This document shows, piece after piece, positions 59,139 to 64,000 of a DNA stretch of 64,000 nucleotides. The DNA is from Ceratopteris richardii (Eukaryota > Streptophyta > Polypodiopsida > Polypodiales > Pteridaceae), in assembly GCA_020310875.1 (NCBI GenBank), contig CM035413.1, positions 185,172,355 through 185,236,354 of the forward strand. The letters run 5' to 3'. Made by a program: the position numbers and the translations under genes. The notes under the pieces are model-generated. The model worked only from the letters and a program-made list of their open reading frames with translations, was not told where the DNA came from and made no database searches. Within the stretch, counting starts at the first letter, position 1. Every line of letters starts with the position of its first letter.

Positions 59139-60086
59139 TGTTGGAGCAAGTCTATGACAAGCCTAAGTATTGGCTTGAGTCTCACAAAGTCATTAAAGAA
59201 GCTTCAAAATGAAGACTATGTAAAGTTCACTTGTGAACTACCTCTTGTAACTTTTGAAGAGTTTACTTAATGTAAAAGTAAGAGAATCTTAAGTGGTTGA
59301 GCCCACATGATCAAAAATGGAAAGAGGAGCCACGAATTCGTGATTTGTGGTAGGTAGAGAATCAAATCAATCATTGATTGATTGGAGAGTGATTGAGGGA
59401 AGTTAGCCTCCCAAACTCAACTATAAATAGATGGCAGTTTTAGTCGTGGTTAGAGAGACCTATGTGAAGACCTCCAAGAGCTGAGCTTTATGCCATATCA
59501 AGGTGTGATTACAAGGCACACATATGTATCAGTAAGTCATTGTATTGTACAAGCAATATACTTTCATTTTCATGATTATTTGAGTTCATCTTTCCATGTT
59601 CTTGTGATGTGTACTACTCACTACCATTACTTCAGTTTTTCTCAGTCAGCTTGCAGAGATTGTTTCTCTGCACTTGGTTCATCATTTTCGGTGATTTAAC
59701 TTGGTAAAGTTAGCTCTATAATGCTACTATATGCTCACAAATTTTCATGTCATTTGGATGTTGGAATCTTCAGTTATGTTCATTTGAAGTCAACAGGGTA
59801 TGTTCATCTTCACTTCTCTGTCAGGTACCCGACTTTTTCAGTCATCTTGTCAGAGTCATTTCTCAGTGTTTACTCATCCAAATTCAGTGCTTTTAAGCTT
59901 GTTGGATTCAGCTTACTGTCTAGCAAAAGCATACAAATTTTCATGATCATTGGATTCTTACATCTTGAGTTATGTTAATGTTTCTACTCACTGGTCTATT
60001 TCTGTAGCAGCCCGTGAAAATCGGGATGATGTCATCACTTGTTAAAAGTCATTCTCAGTGTGTGGTTTGTTATTTTTGATGAGATT
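59139..60086 (+). repeat. 3' LTR copy of copia F (948 bp, shorter than the 5' copy)
   Basis: Starts TGTTGG after the purine tract and follows the 5' LTR closely until it meets segment S of block V (GAATTTGTAATTCCCACTTC). Confidence 0.93.
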
Positions 60087-60295
60087 GAATTTGTAATTCC
60101 CACTTCAATAGAATCACTCTCTTTTTGTAAAAACTGAAAAAAAAAGGAAATAAGAATAAACATCAGCTTTGGATTTCATATTCGGTGTCATAAAGATCGT
60201 TTTGTTGTGCTTACACCACTGATGGACGACATATGGCATTGACAAGGAAGAGACTTTTATTGTTCAGTTTATATGAACAAATATAATACCCATAG
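60087..60295 (+). repeat. Segment S of block V, right part
   Basis: Continues the block V downstream flank that begins at 53590 and was interrupted by copia F. It runs to the CCCATAG flank of an E-family LTR. Confidence 0.8.
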
Positions 60296-60590
60296 TGATG
60301 ACGTGCCAAAAAATGTAAAAACACGAATGAAGTTATGAATTGATATACTCCACTGTTGCGCTGCTGCCATGCGCATTTTTTCTCTCTCTCCTTTGTGTCT
60401 CTCCTTCGTCGCAGTGAACACTGTATCCTGACTGTGCCATAGCTACGCTGTGCACCTTCAATCTGGTATGAGAGCTTACTTCGAGTGAATGCAGAACTCG
60501 ATGTGCAACGGGAGGAATGGATGCCTTGCTTTGACTAAGCTCAATCAAACTTTCTACGAAGGTTTCATACCTTCCCAATTTTCTCCGCCA
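60296..60590 (+). mobile_element. E-family copia 5' LTR and start of leader, block V
   Basis: LTR 60296-60460 (TGATGACG...CCTTCA), then a TGGTATGAGAGC primer site and about 120 bp of leader that ends at about 60590, where the sequence switches to LRR intron DNA. The fragment is a fossil. Confidence 0.88.
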
Positions 60591-60622
60591 CATTCGTTCA
60601 CGAAAAGAAGATGTGTACGCAG

Positions 60623-60707
60623 GCCTTCCTACCCGAACTCCACGCCCCCTCCCTTCGATTCCTGGATTTGAACGAATGTGAAGGACTCGAGAAATTGGAT
60701 TGCACAG
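60623..60707 (+). CDS. LRR module VI, exon B only
   Basis: The 85-bp short-form exon B lies between TACGCAG and ACAG|GTAGCG and is open (ELHAPSLRFLDLNECEGLEKLDCTG). Only the last about 30 bp of the A-B intron (from ATTCGTTCACGAAAAG) precede it; exon A is absent because the block was joined here to E-family leader sequence. On its own, with phase 0 on the left and phase 1 on the right, it could not be skipped or included symmetrically. Confidence 0.6.
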
Positions 60708-60990
60708 GTAGCGATCTTCACTCTAAATTGAAGTCCTTCAATACATTCCAAAATAATAGATTGAATTTGTAATTCCCACTTCAATAGAATTACTCTCTAT
60801 TTGTAAAAACTGAAAAAAAAGGAAATAAGAATAAACATCAGCTTTGGATTTCATATTCAGTGTCATAAAGATCGTTTTCTTGTGGTTACACCACTGATGG
60901 ACATCTACAGGCATACCTAATGGACATACGGCATTGACAAGGAAGAGACTTTTATTGTTTAGTTTATATGAACAAATAAAATACCCACAG
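60708..60990 (+). repeat. Segment S, downstream flank of LRR module VI
   Basis: Matches 40667-40951 closely, including ACATCTACAGGCATACCTAA and the CCCACAG flank. Confidence 0.82.
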
Positions 60991-63900
60991 TGATGACGTG
61001 TCAAAAAATATAAAAACACGAATGAAGTTATGAATTGATATACTCCACTATTGCGCCATTGCCGTGCACATTTTTTCTCTCTCTCCTCTGTGTCTCTCCC
61101 TTGTCGCGGTGAACTATGTATCCTGACTGTGCCATAGCTACGCAGCGCACCTTCAATCTGGTATCAGAGCTTACTTCGAGTGAATGTAGAACTCGATCTG
61201 CAACGGGAGGAATGGATGCCTTGCTTTGACTAAGCTAGATCAGACTTTCTACGAAGGTTTCATACCTTCCCAATTTTTTGAGCCACGAAGAAGCATTAAA
61301 GAGAAAGATAGTATGAGCTAGACAGGGGCGATTGTGTTGATGAAGGTCAGGAAGTAAGAGTCAAGTGAAGTGAGGAACCCTGCTTCCTATAATTCTCCAA
61401 ACCCCTCCACGATAGATGTCCCAATGTCTGTGTTTGCTTACCGAAGAAGTTGCAAAGCAGTCTAGGCTATACTGGAGACATAGGAACGGTACTGGAGAAA
61501 GGCCATTTGGCTACACGTCAAGGCTTGGAGAATGACAATATACTGTGTCATGGACCGTCTGTTTTCAAGCTCAATGGAGAACTTTTCACCTATCTAGAAA
61601 TATGAGTAAAATGAACGTCAAACACTCCCAGTGAAGTAGACTATAAGTTTAAGAAGTGTAAGAGAACAGAAATAAGTTATTGGAGAGTTGACATACAAGT
61701 GTGCAGCTTTTTATTTTAAGGTACATCTTTGAGTTTCAGTTTTTATTTTGATTGCATGTGGTAGGCGACGTCATGTATTTTCTTATGGGTCCTCTGCTGT
61801 GAGAAAAATGTATGATATTGCGGGTCCTCAATTGGACAACTCACGAGCCTTGTGAGATTTTATATTACTCTATTAAAAACCTTGAATCTAAACAACAACT
61901 GAGGCGCGTGGTAAGGTTTTTAAGGGTATTCTCATGCTTAGGGATACTCTGGTGATGTAGGTGGAATGCCAAAGAGAAGATAGTCCAAAGGCCTCGTGTA
62001 CCGATCACGGGATGAATGTATGATTTTGAGGCCTCCCATCAGAGTTTATTTGTTTACGTTATGTGCTGTTATTGATGCTTTTACCCAAAGTTTGAGTTTT
62101 CGAAGAGGTAAAACTTGAGCATATAAGCAAATAGAGACACAGGGACTGCTTAGAACAAGAGGGAATTCATTGAGATTACTTTTGAACATTCAGTTTTTGG
62201 TGCATATATCTAGAAAAAAAGCCAAAATGCTGCCGAATGTTTTCTATGCCTCACCATAGGATTGTTGTTGCATAGAGAAGTGCTTAAATTTCAATGATGG
62301 GTAATAACATTGCACAAATAGTTGGTGATAATCTGAATAAAGACAATTACCATATATGGTCATATAGAATGGAAAATTTCTTGACGGGAAAAGGTCTATG
62401 GGGATTAGTATGGAGAGGATGAGTCTCTTGAGTTGCGAGAGAATCCGAATGCAGAAGAACAAAAAGAATACAAAACATGGATAGAAAAAACTAGAAAGGT
62501 TCTCCATTGGAGTTCGATATGTATATCAGAGCTTGATTCCACATATTATGAAGGTTAGCACACTGAAGGAAGCTTGGGATATAATTCATAAGATATATGG
62601 TACATCAACGAAAGCTGGAAAAATTCACTTAAAGCAAAATTTGCATAGCGTATGGCATGGAAATAGGTCCATAACAGATTATGTGGCTGAAACTAGTAAG
62701 ATCACTGATGACTTAGCTTCCATAAATTGCAAAGTCAAAGATGACGATATGAGTTCAGTTATGCTAAATGGTCTAGGACTGGAGTACAAGAGCTCATGTG
62801 AACCTTTTCCCTATACATGGGCACTTTTTACTATAGTGCTGGCTAGAGGTTTTTCCCCATGTTACCACATACTTGATACTGTCATATGTGGTGGTACTTT
62901 GTACTTAGGGATATGTTCGAAACACATTAAGTGATGTCTTACATGTGCCTAGCATTACAAAGAACCTAGTTTCGGTTGCTCAACTAGCGGATCAAGACAT
63001 GGAAGTTATTTTTATCATGGCTCTTTTATTCATGACTTCAAGTATGGAAAGAGAGGAAAATTACTAGGTAATGGAAAGAAGATGGGTAGACTATTCATGT
63101 TTGACATGGGTACACCCCTTTATGAGAACATGTATGCCAACAATAGTGAATACTCAGATATACCTAAACTATGGCATAAAGGAATTGGTCATATCAATTT
63201 GAGAAAATTTGAAGTCCATGGAAAAGAAAATGTTAGTGTGTGGACTACCAAGATTTGTTCATTTAAACTTTGAAAGATGTTTTGAAGCATGTGCATTTGG
63301 AAAACATCAACGTATGAAATTTCCAAGAAGACAAATGCACAAGAGGAGACCACTAGAACTAATACATAGTGTTGTGGTTGAACCTTCGAAAATAAAATCA
63401 ATTGGTGGCTCACTATATATTCGTTTATGATTATAGCCAAAATACATGGATTTATTTCCTGAAGCATAAGAGTCAAGTTTTTAAGTGCTTTGTGAGATTC
63501 AAAAATATGGTTGAAACGTAGTTGGGAATGTATATAAAATGCCTACGATCAAATTTAGGGGGAGAATATATCTCAAGACAATTTGATCAATACATTAATG
63601 ATCATGGAATCAGAAGGCAATTATCTTGTAGATATACACCACAGCAAAATGCTATCGCAGAACACAAAAATCGTGTGATTGAGGAAGTTCCCAGAGCCAT
63701 ATTGAATGAAACAAACATGCCAAATAAGTTTTGGGCAGAAGCTTGTCATACGGCTGTGCATGTTATAAATAGAGCTCCCACAGGCATGGTTCATGATCTC
63801 ACTCCTTATCGAAGGCTATGGAAGCATAAGCCCAATGTGAGCTATTTACGAGTTTTTGGAAGTATTTGTTATGCGCATGTGCCTAGTCAGTTGAGACAAA

Positions 63901-64000
63901 AGTTTGAGGCAAAATCTGAAAAGTGTATATGTGCTAGATACTCATAAGAGAGGAAAGGATATCGATGTTATAATCCTATTACAAAAGAATGTATAGTAAG
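60991..64000 (+). mobile_element. E-family copia in block VI, runs off the window, broken
   Basis: LTR 60991-61155, primer site GGTATCAGAGC, leader, gag near 62300-62790 (WDIIHKIYGTSTKA; KDDDMSSVMLNG), pre-integrase near 63150-63310 and integrase from about 63380 to the right edge (YTPQQNAIAEHKNRVIEE). About 115 bp near 62800-62910 have no counterpart in the block IV copy. It is very similar to the block IV element, and the RT and RNase H regions would lie beyond 64000. Several breaks. Confidence 0.9.

Larger units (their letters stand above)
53601..60086 (+). mobile_element. Ty1/copia element F, young; coding region looks whole, 3' LTR copy shorter than 5' copy
   Basis: The 5' LTR is 53601-54871 (TGTTGG...TTTACA), primer site TGGTATCAGAGC at 54873-54884, one uninterrupted gag-pol frame, purine tract (TTGAGGGGGAGC) at about 59127-59138, and a 3' LTR copy from 59139 to 60086. 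Over the shared about 948 bp the LTRs differ at about 14 sites by eye (about 1.5%), suggesting insertion within roughly the last half million to few million years, depending on the substitution rate. It lies in the intron after LRR module V. Because the right LTR copy is incomplete, a target duplication cannot be read. The right edge joins segment S of block V. Confidence 0.95.

Overview
The window looks like nuclear DNA of a land plant with a large, repeat-rich genome. The evidence is the dominance of Ty1/copia elements whose primer-binding sites match the usual initiator-tRNA-Met type, a Ty3/gypsy element, plant L1-type LINEs, a tRNA-headed SINE, and cysteine-containing leucine-rich repeats of the plant NLR style. 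I cannot name the species. Kilobase-scale spacing of LRR exons filled with transposons would suit a gymnosperm, fern or other big-genome plant, but this is inference. There are no rRNA, CRISPR or complete tRNA genes, and no complete host gene.

Layout. 1-4896: old copia element A with a 930-bp 3' LTR carrying a tRNA-Arg-like segment. 4905-14435: mosaic of copia fragments on both strands (families B, C and D). 14570-15010: gypsy integrase piece. 15655-15983: short poly(A) retroposon with 29-bp target duplications. 16033-16376: first LRR two-exon module. 16790-30705: an E-family copia on the minus strand, split inside its reverse-transcriptase region by a roughly 10-kb Ty3/gypsy element (18259-28203). 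The gypsy element itself contains a copia fragment, a SINE and microsatellites. 30706-33423: L1 pieces in opposite orientations around a copia LTR. 33424-47130: LRR blocks II, III and IV with E-family copies. 47140-51719: minisatellite, then a broken L1 LINE. 51720-53600: copia piece and LRR block V. 53601-60086: the youngest element, copia F, with an uninterrupted 1,400-codon frame and near-identical LTRs. 60087-64000: rest of block V, block VI (one LRR exon) and another E copy running off the end.

How it fits together. The only host coding signal I trust is a repeated LRR module: exon A of 122 bp, a short intron of 69-89 bp, and exon B of 133 or 85 bp. It occurs six times on the + strand over about 45 kb. 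Its outer exon boundaries share phase 1, so modules could be added or skipped without changing the frame. Similar flanking DNA shows that the modules spread as multi-kilobase blocks. Four blocks carry an E-family LTR at the same flanking site, which places that insertion before the block duplications. Copia F entered block V much later. Whether the modules are exons of one giant gene, several genes or a decayed array cannot be settled from sequence alone.
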